A stretch of 64,000 bases of DNA from Adenanthera pavonina (lineage: Eukaryota > Streptophyta > Magnoliopsida > Fabales > Fabaceae), in assembly GCA_026686845.1 (NCBI GenBank), contig JAIVEN010000003.1, positions 6,636,501 to 6,700,500 of the forward strand, in the 5' to 3' direction. The notes beneath the pieces are model-generated. The model saw only the letters and a program-made list of their open reading frames with translations, did no database searches and was not told the DNA's origin. The position numbers were made by a program, and so were the translations under genes. Positions 25,505-37,879 of the stretch are shown here, piece by piece; the first letter of the stretch is position 1; every line of letters begins with the position of its first letter.

Positions 25505-26242
25505 CATAAATGGATCTCTCCACCATTTTTTTTTTACCTTCTAAAATACTCCCTCTCATGTCAAAGTAAAAAAAATTATTTTACAAATACTAATAAACCT
25601 GGTTTAGGTCATTTAATTTGTCGTATAACATATTTTTTTAAATTACCTTTAATTAATGGTCTTTTATTTTATACTTGATAAATTAATGCTCATTAATTTG
25701 ATAAGGAATATTTTAGAAATACCATATTTATTATTACAAAAATCTTTTTTTTTTTGTATATTTTGAACCAATTGTCTCTTCCAAAATTTATTTATATTTA
25801 TAATTAGAAAGAGTATATAATTTTTTAATGATAAACAAATAACTAAAAAAACATTAATGGATAACATTTTTATTTAATAATATGTGTTTATTATTATAAA
25901 CTAAATGCTTTTAAAATAATATTACAATATTTATTTATAGTGATGATAGAATAAATTATATATTTGGTTTAATGCTATAATATCCAATCCTCCACATATC
26001 AAATAGATGATTGCATTGAGAGTGGCGTGGAGATAAATTAAAGTGTGTCGGCATCTATTTCTCTTCCTACTTATTTTGATTTTTTTTTTGTGATACTTTT
26101 ATAGTAGTCCCATTATTTGTACAAATCATTTTTTCATATTTTTAATATAAGAATTTTCTTGAAAGATTTTTATGGTTCTTAATAGAAACACGTTTGCAAA
26201 TTTTGGGATAAAAAGGACGGGAGAAGGCATCATTAATGACTA

Positions 26243-26530
26243 AGGTCCGTTTGTTTTCAAGTGGTTAAAAATAAGTTTTGATAGAATTAATTTTATAGCG
26301 TAGTTATGATAAAAATTAGTTTTGGATTAACATGTTTATATTTGGATAATTTATTTAAAAATTAGTTTTGATAAAACTCATAATTTTTCTTTAAATTTAA
26401 CTTAAACTTCATCCCATGATTAATTTAATTTACTTGGATTAAAATTTAATATGTATTTATTTAATTGGTAACATAATATATCTTATATAACATTTTTACA
26501 GGTCATAATCTATGAAAATTAAAATTTTGA
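26243..26530. repeat. AT-rich dispersed repeat, copy 2
   Basis: Starts near GGTCCGTTTGTTTTCAAGTG and shares the alignment described for 7790-8090. GTCCGTTTGTTT-type ends are common in plant TIR elements. Boundaries uncertain. Confidence 0.45.
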
Positions 26531-26859
26531 AGGAATATTTTGGTTAATAGATAGGAGGAATTTTATGAAAAATTTATTTTCCTAATTTTTATATTTTTTC
26601 TTATTTTTATTGGTCTATTTTTATCTGATTTTAAAATAAATACAGATAAAAATTGAAAAAGCAAATGGAAAAGCAGTTCTGCATATAGTTCTTTGAAAAC
26701 CTGGTTTAGGAGGATAAATGATTTTTAAACGGAAACGTAAAAACTTGCTAAACATATCTAATATTACATTAAATTTGGTTTTACCCTCAAACCATGGTAG
26801 ATTTACTGATACCAAACGGGAAATTTGGGAAGTGAAGAAAAGCATGTATAGGTTTAACT

Positions 26860-26905
26860 AATCAAAATCTTTCATTCTGGCAAAAAAAAAAAATCATAAC
26901 CTTTC
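26860..26905. repeat. Imperfect direct repeat flanking an A-run
   Basis: AATCAAAATCTTTC (26860-26873) and AATCATAACCTTTC (26892-26905) bracket ATTCTGGC plus an A-run. Confidence 0.4.
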
Positions 26906-27483
26906 GTGGTCAATTCATAATGTATTTTTTTATAATAATAGCAATTGATTCAAGTGATATGTCATATTTTACTTTCTTCACTTAAGCAAAGTCTTATGTT
27001 TAAGTCTTGAATTTGATTTGATTTAATTCAAATTAGTGAGATCTCTAATATAATTGTTTAGATTTGATTCAAATGAGTTGAGACTTAATACAGTTTTCAA
27101 AAAATTGTTGGTAGATAAAAGGGGTAGTTTAGGATTTAGCTTTTAGACAATTCTTGTGGATCAAAGTAGACATTCAAAACCACTTGTAATTAACCATTTG
27201 ATGTAATGAATGCTTTATTAAAGGTTAAAAACAGTTGGACAAGTGTATATATTATTAAGTTAATTATCACGAGAGATCTTGTTTTATTTAACGATAAAAC
27301 TATTTTGATTGAGACAAAATATCTGAAGAACTAAATTGAATATAATTTAGTTTTGAATGACTATATTGAAAAGATGTTGATCTTTTGACGACTGCATTGA
27401 GAAACTATATTTTTTGTAGAACCAAATTCAAAATAGCAAGGTTTCAAGGAATAAATTATTAATTTACTCTAAAAATAAAGATC

Positions 27484-27486
27484 ATC

Positions 27487-27520
<34 letters not shown>

Positions 27521-27540
27521 AATATATATATATATATATC
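27484..27540. repeat. (AT)n(GT)n(AT)n compound microsatellite
   Basis: Three consecutive dinucleotide tracts, AT then GT then AT, within AT-rich intergenic DNA. Confidence 0.85.
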
Positions 27541-27766
27541 CAAGATAAAAGTTACTATGCATTTAATATTCCTTTTTATTTATGTGCTATTATCTTTAAA
27601 TTTTATTTTCTCGTGTATTAATCTAATATTATGCCACTAAAACTAAGCTAACTAATAATAATAAACAATAAACAAAGGTTTATAAAAATCATCTTCATAA
27701 TAAGTTGATTATTCAATTAAAAAACATACATTTATAAAAGTTTATTTTTATTATTATAAACAAGTG

Positions 27767-28062
27767 CTCCTTCCGTTTTATAATATAAAAAACAAATAAG
27801 CATATAACTAAAATCAAGAAAATAGTTCTACATTATAAATATGTCATAAAAATTTTATTCATAAATCCTCATTTAATTCTTCCCATAAGTTAAAATTGCA
27901 AATAAATTTTTCTTTCATTTAATTTTTTTTATAAAAATAATTCTACTTTAATCATGTACAAAATAAGAAAAAAATATTAATTAACTAAATAAAATTTATT
28001 TGTCTCTTATATTTTAAAAAAATCAATTAAAAAACATTTCTTATATTCTAGAACTAGTGGAG
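27767..28062. mobile_element. Stowaway-like MITE
   Basis: Left end CTCCTTCCGTTTTATAATAT; right end TTATATTCTAGAACTAGTGGAG, inverted copies. About 296 bp, non-coding. The left TA duplication has decayed. Confidence 0.6.
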
Positions 28063-28978
28063 TAGCTCACGTGGTCCAGTGGGATATATAGCGAAGATCA
28101 GGATCCTCTTTCTACGTTGTCTTTTTAAGTCATCTCTTCATATGCAATATCTACGCAATATCAACCGTGCACATGGGAAATTGCCAAATCATTCCTTTTC
28201 ATTTAATAAAATTGCCAAAACGTCCTCAAGCGGATTTCTTTATATATTCCGCCAAAAATCAACTTTAATGACTCCGAATGTTTTATTTTTCCAAGAGAAA
28301 AAAGTTGAAGGTATCGTCAAATAACTGATAATGACATCAAAATAAATTAACCAAGCAAGGAGAGATTTTAAATTCTTTGTAACTATAAATTGATTGTACA
28401 TATTTTATAGTGAGAAAAAAAGTGTGATAAGAAATAAAAAATATAATTTCATGTTCATGTCATTTTTTAAAATGTGTAATATATGAAATATACAATCTAC
28501 TTTAATTCAAAAAATCAGAGATATATCTAATGTTGGAATATTTATTAAATATTAATTAATACTAGTTAATTATTCGATTAGTTATTCCATTTTAATTGTC
28601 ATAAGATCATTTTGTCTAAGATCCGGCTCAAGGTTGGCAAAATGAAAATTGAATTCTACAACAAACATCTGTCTCTTGTGGTTATGAACATTCAAAATTA
28701 ATTGTCCTCAGGAATTCCATCACCTAAATCTTGGATCTTAGTCAAGTGGTTGCAGCCAACGGACTTGTTAATAAGAAATACGTTTTAATGACTATAATAA
28801 GCAATCCATACAAATGATAAACACAAATCTTTTTGTCATTTTTTTAGGAAAAAAAAATAGTTGGTACAACTAATCAACTGTTTGGAGAGGGCGTTTTCCC
28901 ATCCATCCATTCGGCAAGATTTACTTGACATGTTAAATTAACAAATGGATTCAATATTTTTGTAGTAGGCTTGACATC

Positions 28979-29203
28979 TCAATCTGATCTGATGAACTCT
29001 TGAACGAAGTAATTTGTTATCCCTCTAAGAACTGCCCCTTGATCATGATAAGCCAACCTCAAAGTCTCATCCACCAGTTTGAAACTGTTCCTCACAACCC
29101 TCTCATTAAGGGCAGTTGTTCGATAGATCTTGAAGACAACTGAAATTAAAGAAGTTACTTGCTTATGTGCATGCTCAATCTCTTCTTTCCCAGAGAAATC
29201 TGA
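28979..29203 (-). pseudogene. Exon-like open segment encoding a coherent 74-residue C-terminus, family not recognised
   Basis: Reading the minus strand from an AG at 29205-29204 gives an uninterrupted frame SDFSGKEEIEHAHKQV..., through VVFKIYRTTALNERVVR and LVDETLRLAYHDQG, to QEFIRSD and a TGA at 28981-28979. Amphipathic, protein-like composition, unlike the AT-rich translations around it. I could not find matching upstream exons or assign a family. It could be the last exon of an unrecognised gene or a captured/duplicated gene fragment. Confidence 0.4.
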
Positions 29204-29209
29204 CTGCTA

Positions 29210-31497
29210 ATCTTTGAACCATTCACAAACAGTAAGTGGGGCCTGTACAATACATGATAATTAGACGGTGATCATCATGGTCTCCACCAACTACATAGTG
29301 TTCAATTAATTTCCTATATATGAGAATTAGACGGTGATCTTCTCAAAAATGTCAAACTTGTATAAAAATAACATAGACGATGCTTTCTGTGCAACGAGGC
29401 AAGGGCATCATCATTTAATGAGACAGGCACCGATTTTATTCATCAAGTGTCACAAGCATGATAATTCTCTCAAAAGTAATTCTCATACACAGGAAACAGA
29501 TCAAAAAAGGAAAAAAAACTAAATGCATTTATTCATCATTTTTTGGTTGCTTCTGATTATTTAGTCGATGTGAGAATGTGATGATGGTTGACAAGCAAAC
29601 AAGGATGAGAAGTGGATGAATTGGAATTTAGAACAGATAACAAGTGTACAGACTGCAGAAACATTTACAAGATAAGCCAAAAAAACCAGACAACGAACAT
29701 CACCCTCCAAGTAAATCATTGACAACCAAGGCCATTGCACTCAATAATCAAACAATCTGCATACAAATATGAAGTTTCTTAGACAATTCTAAAATGGTCT
29801 ACACTGGACAAATGAGCGGCACCACAGCTCAGTTGATTCAGATGGAATATGATAGAAAAGACTAGACATGTGCAAGTTGAGAACAGAAGAAGATAAAGGC
29901 AGTTATATATGTATACTTGTCTTATGTCAGGATGAGAAATCATCAATTCAGCATATTCTCCTGAATTGGATCTTCACAAACACCAGTAGTACGGACTCTT
30001 GGTTACAGAACATCCTCCAGTAATTGTCAATATAGTGAGAAACATTTGCAAGATCCACGAATTTACAACACCTTCAAATTTAATTATTTGCAGAGTTAGC
30101 ATCAGATAACTTGTATAACATATATTGGGTTTGCATTGCACTTCTTCCAAGAGAAGGATGAACAAATATTCACATCCCATGGCTACCTGCGAAATTTACA
30201 CATTTGGGTTTTCGGTATGGATCCAAGTTTGGGATTTTATTTTTTTTGGGGGTGGGTTTGTTAAGATAACCAACATAAATTAAAAAAGAGAAGAGACAAT
30301 GACTTCTAGTAACGATAGTTGGGTTGAATGAAACAGATTCCATATCCTTAAATAAGGTCTAATATTTGAGTTTTATAGATAAAACACACACATTAGAAAT
30401 ACTAACCTCTATTTAAATATGGACAATACCCAAAATCAATATTACTGAACAATACTAACACTGAATATTAAATGTGGTTGTCTTAAACAACAGCTTATAT
30501 AGATCTTAGAATAGACATATAGGGGCAAGATGAAGGGAAAAAAAAAACGTCGTTTTAAGCTCAGGAAAATAGATTAAAAAGCAGTTGATCAATTGTTTGT
30601 TGTTATGGTTATTATTTTTATGTTACTAGCTTATGAATGCCTCTCGAGTTTGTTGCAAAGGATCTCTACTTTTGCAAGCGTGAATTGATGATGACAATCA
30701 AGTCAAATTGTATGATAAAAATCGTTTGAAATGATTTATCATGTTGGATTTTTTTTCTTCTGCCAAAATGTGTTGAAGTAATTTAAATTAAAAAATTAAA
30801 TAACTTTTAACTGTTACTATTATAATTATCATTGTTATAATCGTTATTCGTTATCATTATTAACGTTATCTCGACCCCCACTTTCCTAACACCCCTGCTT
30901 CTCCAAAATGCCAAATGATCGTGCTATAACATAGATTGTTTAAATAAAGCGTTTCCTTTTGGGGAATCTCAGGACCAGTTAAAATAGTTAATAACAAAAA
31001 AAATTTTTTTAACTGATATGATGTAGTAAAAACTAGAAAATTGGGAAGATAAGTCTAGTCCAATTGAAAAATACCCTTGATGCTTATCAAAATTGGGAAA
31101 ATACGTGATCAAGCAGTGGAGCCTAAGATGACACTCACCCCTATGATTGATCTTTTTTCGGCCACCCCTATAATTGATTAATTATTTTGGTAATATAATT
31201 ATAATGAAAGAAGTGATGGATGATTGATGAATGATGATTGATTTAAATAATGAGGCAGGCACAAATATTAAGGACAAATCATGATCAACTTAAATGGCAA
31301 TTAGGAGAGACTTGGACGACCTTATAGAAATCAACGTCAAAATCTTGACAAAGTGATGGTAGTTATATACTTATAAATTACCGCCTGGTCATAAAGGAAG
31401 CATGGTTGTTTACCATATTATGCACACCACTAGACTTAATCTCCTTCATATGGATCACAATCGAATCCATAGCAACACTCATATATAAAATATACGG
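29210..31497. other. Intergenic region left of the alpha/beta hydrolase gene
   Basis: No recognisable gene. Moderately AT-rich unique-looking sequence; the part next to 31498 is presumably the hydrolase 3' UTR. An open frame at 29974-30180 (minus) has no recognisable similarity. Confidence 0.4.
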
Positions 31498-33112
31498 TCA
31501 AGAGGACCCGCGCAAAAAATCCAAGACAATTTTGTTGAATTCTCCTGCCTTTTCAATTTGAGGCACATGAGATGCGTTCTTTATCAATTCCAATCTGGCC
31601 TTCTTCCCAACTACCCTGCAATTAGATTTAGAAGCCAACAACCTATTGTGTGAGAGATTTACTAAGTAGGCACAAGGAATAATCAAGACTGATGAAGGGA
31701 TTGGATGGCATACTGCTTTAGCTCAGTCGCCATCTGTACTGGAAATATCTGGTCATGCTCCCCCCAGATTATCAGAACCTCCTGAATATATATTTACACG
31801 GCAAAACAAATGGATGAATTTCATAATTCTATTTGCATGTGCATATATATGGGTATACAAGTAATTCCAGGGCACAAGTATAACAATGCATCTTATTGAG
31901 AATATTAATTAATGTTTCGCACTTTGAGCTGCAAATTCAGTTTACCTACCTGTTGAAGAGGTGAAAGGTCCACAGAGTCATCCCTTCCGAGTGTTAGTCC
32001 TTTCAGAAGCTCCATCTTTTCCTTCCTATTTTCAGAGTATAAGTTCTACAACCACAAGTCTAAAATTAAGCTTCCTTGGGCGGTTCTCCATAAAATTAAG
32101 AAAGAAAAAAAATTACATCTTCCTACCAATACGTCATACGTACCCATCACCTAAGCACTAAGCAGATGCCATGGATCAGGTCGAATACTTAAAATTCGAC
32201 CTCACAAAGCTAGCACAGAATTCCATAATGAATTAGGTCCACATGTATATGTTTCTCAATGACATATATCTACATCAAAATAATTTCCATTGTTTCATTC
32301 TATGGATTTCCTCCTGAGATGACGCTCTAAATAGTAAATCCAACACACCACAGTGAGTGACTACTTTGTTGGTATAACTTATGCAAGATCACTCAAATTG
32401 TTTTGATTGAGGAAAATTAAAATAATACTAGAAATGCAGTGAGTAATCAAAGCTGGGAAAAGAAGAGAAAAGAGAGGAAACTGACGTTGACGAAGTCGTT
32501 CAAGAAAAAATCCGGCAACAAACTAAGACGCTTGGACACAGACAAGCCCATCAATTTGCGTAACTGTTTGGGTGTAGCGGGCAACATAAGTTCCTCGATC
32601 TTGTCAAGTTCAGCCCTTTCCAACAAGGCCACGTTGTCGCTCTTTCTCATATTAACGCCAGAGCTCGCAATCACCACTTTCTCTATCCTTTCCCCTAACA
32701 TTTTGGCCAAATGGTGAGCCACGAAGCCGCCGTAACTCGTACGCATTACGTGGAACCTATTGACGTCTAACTTGTCAAGAAGCTTTGCCACTGAGGCTGC
32801 CTGAAAAACCTCGCTTCGCTCACTGGACTTGGTCGTGGATGCACCGAAGAAGACGAGGTCAGGGACGTAGACGTTGAAGTGGGAGGCCAAGAATTGGACT
32901 TGTTGGCGCCATTGCCAAAGGGCCATCGGTCCAAACCCGTGGATTAGAACCAGTGAAGGCTTGTTCTGGGTGGTTTCTTTTGTGGGGCCCCAGAAGTGGA
33001 TGGTGGTCTGGTCATCCACGTCGATCTTTCGAGAGGAGAGGCCGGCGGCGACGAAGCAGCGGCGGAGATAGACGCCGTACAAAGAGACAATGCTGAGGAA
33101 TGATGGGAACAT
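31498..33112 (-). CDS. Alpha/beta-hydrolase fold protein with altered nucleophile elbow
   Basis: Four exons: 33112-32486, 32045-31950, 31781-31714, 31615-31498; 302 residues. Exon 3 must end at a GTATGC donor; reading through gives an early TGA, whereas splicing restores ATELKQVVGKKARLELIKNASHVPQIE. The core shows the oxyanion segment LIHGFG (57-61), PDLVFFGAS (84-92), the elbow at 124-128, acid candidate D251 in WGEHDQIF, and H280 in NASHVPQ. The elbow is R-T-S-Y-G instead of the family's G-T-S-Y-G, a GGT-to-CGT change, so the first Gly of GxSxG is lost while Ser126, Asp251 and His280 remain. A hydrophobic N-terminus (MFPSFLSIVSLYGVYL) may be a membrane anchor. The substrate of this plant subfamily is not established. 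Confidence 0.85.
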
Positions 33113-33348
33113 GTTAGTTGGTTGTGGAACTGGAAACGTGACTGAATTGGGGGTTAATCAGGCCATGGAGAGAAGGAAGAAACGACGCGTCCCGGAGGAA
33201 GAGAGGAATTTCCACTTTCGTGTGAGGTTTGGGTTTGGGTATATTTGCCCTTTTGTTTGAGACTCGCGATAGGAGAAAAACATGAAGATTCTCACTTCTC
33301 CGTACGGTCAGGTTAAAAAATAATCAAAGGGTCATTCTCGAATGGAAC

Positions 33349-33361
33349 GACGTCACACGTG
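33349..33361 (-). promoter_or_regulatory. ACGT-core bZIP-type motif pair upstream of the hydrolase gene
   Basis: GACGTC at 33349-33354 runs almost directly into CACGTG at 33356-33361, about 240 bp upstream of the ATG at 33112. Such close ACGT pairs resemble ABRE/coupling-element arrangements; the functional role is inferred. Confidence 0.4.
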
Positions 33362-33483
33362 TTACACTCGCAATGGTTCATCACTCTCTGGAAAATTCAT
33401 TTTCTGGCCAACAAATTTTTTTAAAAAAATATTATTTGAAAATCCATGTACAGTAAAAACAATTAATATCGTTTTAATATATC

Positions 33484-33765
33484 ACCCCCTCCTATCTAAA
33501 AATATAAAAAAATTTTAACTACTTTATATATATTAAAAAAATTTTGTTACATTTTTAAATTCTTAAAAAAATTTTAATATCTCATTTTTACTCTTATTAA
33601 TTATCAATAATTAAAATTATTTCTATTCTTTTTTATTATAAATTATAAGATTGATCATCAATAAATAGGGACAAAAAAATTAACTATTACTAAATATTAT
33701 ATAACACTTCATATTACAAACAAAAAAAAATTTAAAAAATTTCTTATATTTTAAAGGAGAAAAAG
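33484..33765. mobile_element. Stowaway-like MITE (eroded)
   Basis: Left end CCCCCTCCTATCTAAAAATAT and right end TTCTTATATTTTAAAGGAG are inverted and similar to the other MITE ends. Boundaries approximate. Confidence 0.5.
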
Positions 33766-35573
33766 TACAAGGTAGTAGAAGTAGTATATGTTAATATCGT
33801 GCCATGTACAGAATTGATAATAATTTAAAAATGTTAGTAAGATTGTATATACTTTTTTAATATTTAAAATATGTTGAAAAATTAATAAAAATAAAAATAA
33901 ATTTATATAGAACCTACTAAAAGGTACAGAAATAATATTAGGAAAAAAAAAGTTGTAAGTGGATGCTGAAAATAGCCATACTATTTACTTATAAATGATG
34001 TATTTTTTAAAAAAAGTTTTATATTTTATATTAATATTAACATTGCAGGCACCTAGAATTGTGGGAGAAACGACAAAGACCTCTTTTTGGGAGACGAAGA
34101 CATATTTGATATTTTAGGAGGAGGGAAAAGGGCGTCTAACGAAAAGGGAGACAAATGTTGAAAGGAGAGGGAAAGGCAATTTTTGTAAATATAGTAGTAG
34201 TATTGTTGGTGGGAGCGACGGGCGTTGATGGAAATTAAAAGGACCGAGAAAGTAATGTCGACGGTGGAGCTTGGAAAATAAGATGCCTGGGTTGGTCAGA
34301 CTTTCTTATTAGTAGGGGGCGAGAGCGCGACGGCCCACTTCCGAAAGCTCCATACTTCTTCACCAAACGCTTTTTATCCCCTTAAATGGCCAAAAAACGC
34401 TTTTTCAGCAACTTAATTACTAAATATTTTTTGGGTGATGTATAAAATAAAAATTATTTAAAAAATAATTTATATTTTTTTAAAATTTAAATACTATTAA
34501 AATATTAAAAAATTATACAAAGTCCTATAAAATATGTGGAAAGCAATTAAAAATAAAAAAATTATTTAAGTATCCCATCACTAATATTCCTTTGTAGACT
34601 TTTTTTCAATTAGATTTGCTTTATATATAAATATTAAAAATCTAACTTCCTAACTATTGGTTAAAAAGACAAAAAGTCTTACCACTCAATCTAAATTAGT
34701 AACTTTTCATAAATTTTATAGAGCAAAATACACTTACCGCCATTCTAATTTGTCTTAATTATAAAGATCTCATTCTATTTCAAAAACTGCGTAAATTTTC
34801 TTTGAAATCAAAAGTTATGTTACAGAAATTCTCTATTTTTAAGATTTCATTTTATTCATTGAAGCACTTAGTAAATCGTTAAATGGCATATTTAACTTCT
34901 TCTTTTTTACTAAAATAACATTTTTCACATAAATATTATTTAAAAAAATTAAACATTCATGTTAGAAAAAAATAATTTTAATGCATATATTTTTAAACTT
35001 TCTTATCATATTATGAAATTAATTAATGGTTTTAAAACATTTAAACACATTTATTTAAACTTATTTATTTAGTGATCTTTTTAAACAAAGATGTTGGTTA
35101 AAGGAATCTTTAAGAACATATTTTTTTAAAAAAATTTATTAGATTATAAAATGATAAAATTTTGATCATATTATAAAATTTATTAATTTTATAACCCATG
35201 AAAAATTAATTAAAAATTAATTTTTTAAAAGAAAAAATAATGAGGGATAAATTGATAAATATGATTAAAGTTAATATAATTTTTAATTAATAAATATCAT
35301 TTTTATAATCTTTTACAAATATTTCTAATGGTGGAAAGATACCTATAAATAAGGTGAAATAGAATAGAGGTCAAAAGTATTTTACTCAATTTTATATGAA
35401 CTTTCAATCGCTTTTACTTGAGCTGCCAAAAAATTGATTTTACTTTTCTAAAGGATAATTGATATTTTTATTATTTAAAATAAAAATAGATCATTGAAAT
35501 AAAATAAAATATAACCATTTAAAATCAGATGAAGACAACGTGTTATTATTAAGTAGATGATGATTTCGGTCCC

Positions 35574-35677
35574 TGTATATACATATGTATGTATGCATGT
35601 ATGTATGGTGGGGGGACGAAGTCATTGACCCCCGGCGTGCGGGGGTGGGCGTGGGGGTGGTTTTTTTTTTTTTTTTT
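35574..35677. repeat. TATG microsatellite, multiple G-runs and a long T-run
   Basis: (TATG)n-like repeats run into GGTGGGGGG, then after a short CCCCC block into GGGGGTGGGCGTGGGGGTGG and about 17 T. At least four G-runs of three or more on the plus strand make this a G-quadruplex candidate. Confidence 0.65.
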
Positions 35678-35820
35678 CGTTGTTCTTTTTTGGTTGTTCC
35701 CGAGGACAGATTGGAAATTGATTTTGGGCTTGACCCCTCTTACGCCTTACCATAAAATCGTCGCCGCAAGCCTATAATTATAATTGGGAGGAGTTAATTT
35801 TATTTTTCTTTTCTTTTTTA

Positions 35821-36077
35821 CTATTCTCTTCCTCTTAATATAAAATTTTTTTAATTATATTATATAGATTAAGAATTGAAATTAAAACTAATTAATTATC
35901 TCACTTTCCCCAAAAATTTTAATATTTTTTCTAAACTACCCTTATTTAATCTCTTTTTTTTATATATTAAATAAAAATATTTTTTAAAATATATAATAAA
36001 TATTATCTTATATATTATAAATAATTTTATATTTAGAATTAACATTAAAAAAAAACTATATATAAAACTGGAGGAAG
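35821..36077. mobile_element. Stowaway-like MITE
   Basis: Right end TATATAAAACTGGAGGAAG abuts TA; the left end CTATTCTCTTCCTCTTAATA is an imperfect inverted copy following TA. About 257 bp. Confidence 0.5.
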
Positions 36078-37311
36078 TACGAGCCTCTGTGCTTTCTTAT
36101 AGTCTTCTGCGAAGCTACATTAACACTCTCTACCTACGTAGCCTTAAATGTATTTATTGAATTGCAAGAACACAGTGTTGGCAAAAAGAAAAACAAGAAT
36201 TACAAGAACACGTGTTAAAAGTTCATTGTAGTGTTTGGCGCAGGAGACTGTAGTATTCATTAGGGCCGGTGATGAACTATTAGGATTGGGGGATCTTATC
36301 TTTTCGAGTTAACAAATCTGTGGCGTCATTGATGTCATTCTACAGCGATTGGCCCTAAACAAGATGGGATTTTAGTTTTAGATTCTCTTACGATCATATG
36401 TAAGTGTGTATTTAATTAATTAGATAGTGTTTTTCTATGAGAGATATGCCTTTCTCCATCTTTTGGATAAAATCAAATGTAAGCAACCAAATATAAAAAA
36501 TCATTTTATATTATAATAAAATAGAATCCAATATTGTTTATGGAATTAGATTAGATTTACCATATAGTCAATTTAAATTTTGACTAATTCAGGTTGGCTA
36601 GAATCATGAGAGCAGTAAAATTCTTCTAGTGAATATTTAATATAATTGTATACTTAAAATTTAAATTTGAGACTATTGGCTAAATTAACACAATTGTCAC
36701 TAGCGACCCATATTGTGTTCAATGAAATTTCATTATTGATTGATAAAATAAAAAAATGATATAAAATGTAAAATTATGAGTCATTAACAGCTCCTATTGG
36801 ATAATTTTTTTTCATATTTTTATCTATTTTATTGTACTCTATGCAATTTTTTTAAATATTGTTTGCATAATTCAATAGGATTTATGTTACCAGTAAGGAT
36901 ACATTATTAATTCATAAGATATATTAATTTTTAAATACAAAAAAAAATGTACATGCTGATCACGCACTAACACTACGTTCTACTTACATGAGTGAGAATT
37001 GATTAATTTGGACCATTTTCTTTGAAGAAAAATACGTGTCTACCATCAATAGTAAGAAACTTAACTACTAGTTACTACTTACAAATGATTCGCAGGCGTA
37101 TGAGGGAAGTTTAAAATGCCAATTGCCACGTAAGGGGAAAAGATGGATGGGTATGAGTATTCCATAACATATTCAGCAATGAAATTTTACGGCCAAAACT
37201 TTGGAACAATAATGTTTAACAGACAATATGACGTAATGGCTTAAATCATATGATGATAAAGGAAAATGCCTATGAGCGGCGGCTTCAAATTTGTGACCGA
37301 AAAAAAAAAAC

Positions 37312-37333
37312 AGAGAGAGAGAGAGAGAGAGAC
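37312..37333. repeat. (GA)n microsatellite
   Basis: An uninterrupted GA tract of about ten units following an A-run. Confidence 0.85.
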
Positions 37334-37851
37334 AAGACAGCCAAGCCTGAGAATTGAAAAACATGAGGAGGAAGGAGTTTATGTGTTGGATGGAAACAAG
37401 AAGCTTTTTCCACGTAGTTTGCGTAATACCTATAGGCCACATGTTTGAAAACTTTTGAACAGATTCAGGGTATGACGGGTGTCTGAAACTAGCAATGGAG
37501 ATTGTAAATTGAATGGGTCTTGCTCTTATCACCATCCCTCTCCTTGCAAAACACAGTGTGCATTCAAATTCAAAGAATATTAGAGGGAAGGAATATAAAA
37601 GGAGAGAGGGACACCTGGCGATGAGTCTTTCCAAAGAATTCAAGTTTGGCATTAGGATTTGAATATTGCTTTGGGCTCAAAGTTTAACAAAGATTTGCTT
37701 CTCTGGACTCTCTTGCGTCCGGGTATGTATGTATTAACTAATTAAATTCAATTCAATTAAATCTGAGAATCCTGAATGGCCCGATAAATCAGTAAAACCT
37801 GCGCTGCTCTCTCAGTGCCAACAAGAATCTAACAAAAATGAAAAGCCTGAG

Positions 37852-37879
37852 GCGGCAGCGGCAGCGGCAGCGGCAGCTA
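37852..37879. repeat. (CGGCAG)n microsatellite
   Basis: Four to five GGCAGC hexamers in a GC-rich patch. It would encode Gly/Ser or Ala/Ala repeats, but no long frame surrounds it. Confidence 0.8.

Noticed and set aside
28064..28110. tRNA-like start (GCTCACGTGGTCCAGTGGGA) right after a MITE
   Set aside because: Fits an A-box, but no B-box or acceptor-stem pairing could be found downstream.
31498..31781. Apparent premature stop in the alpha/beta hydrolase (exon 3 runs into TGA)
   Set aside because: A GTATGC donor inside the frame and a TTGCAG acceptor at 31616-31618 restore the expected C-terminus with the catalytic His, so this is an intron and not a broken gene.
37173..37652. 159-codon minus-strand open frame
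   Set aside because: Runs through the GA microsatellite (SLSLSLSL) and shows no known motif.
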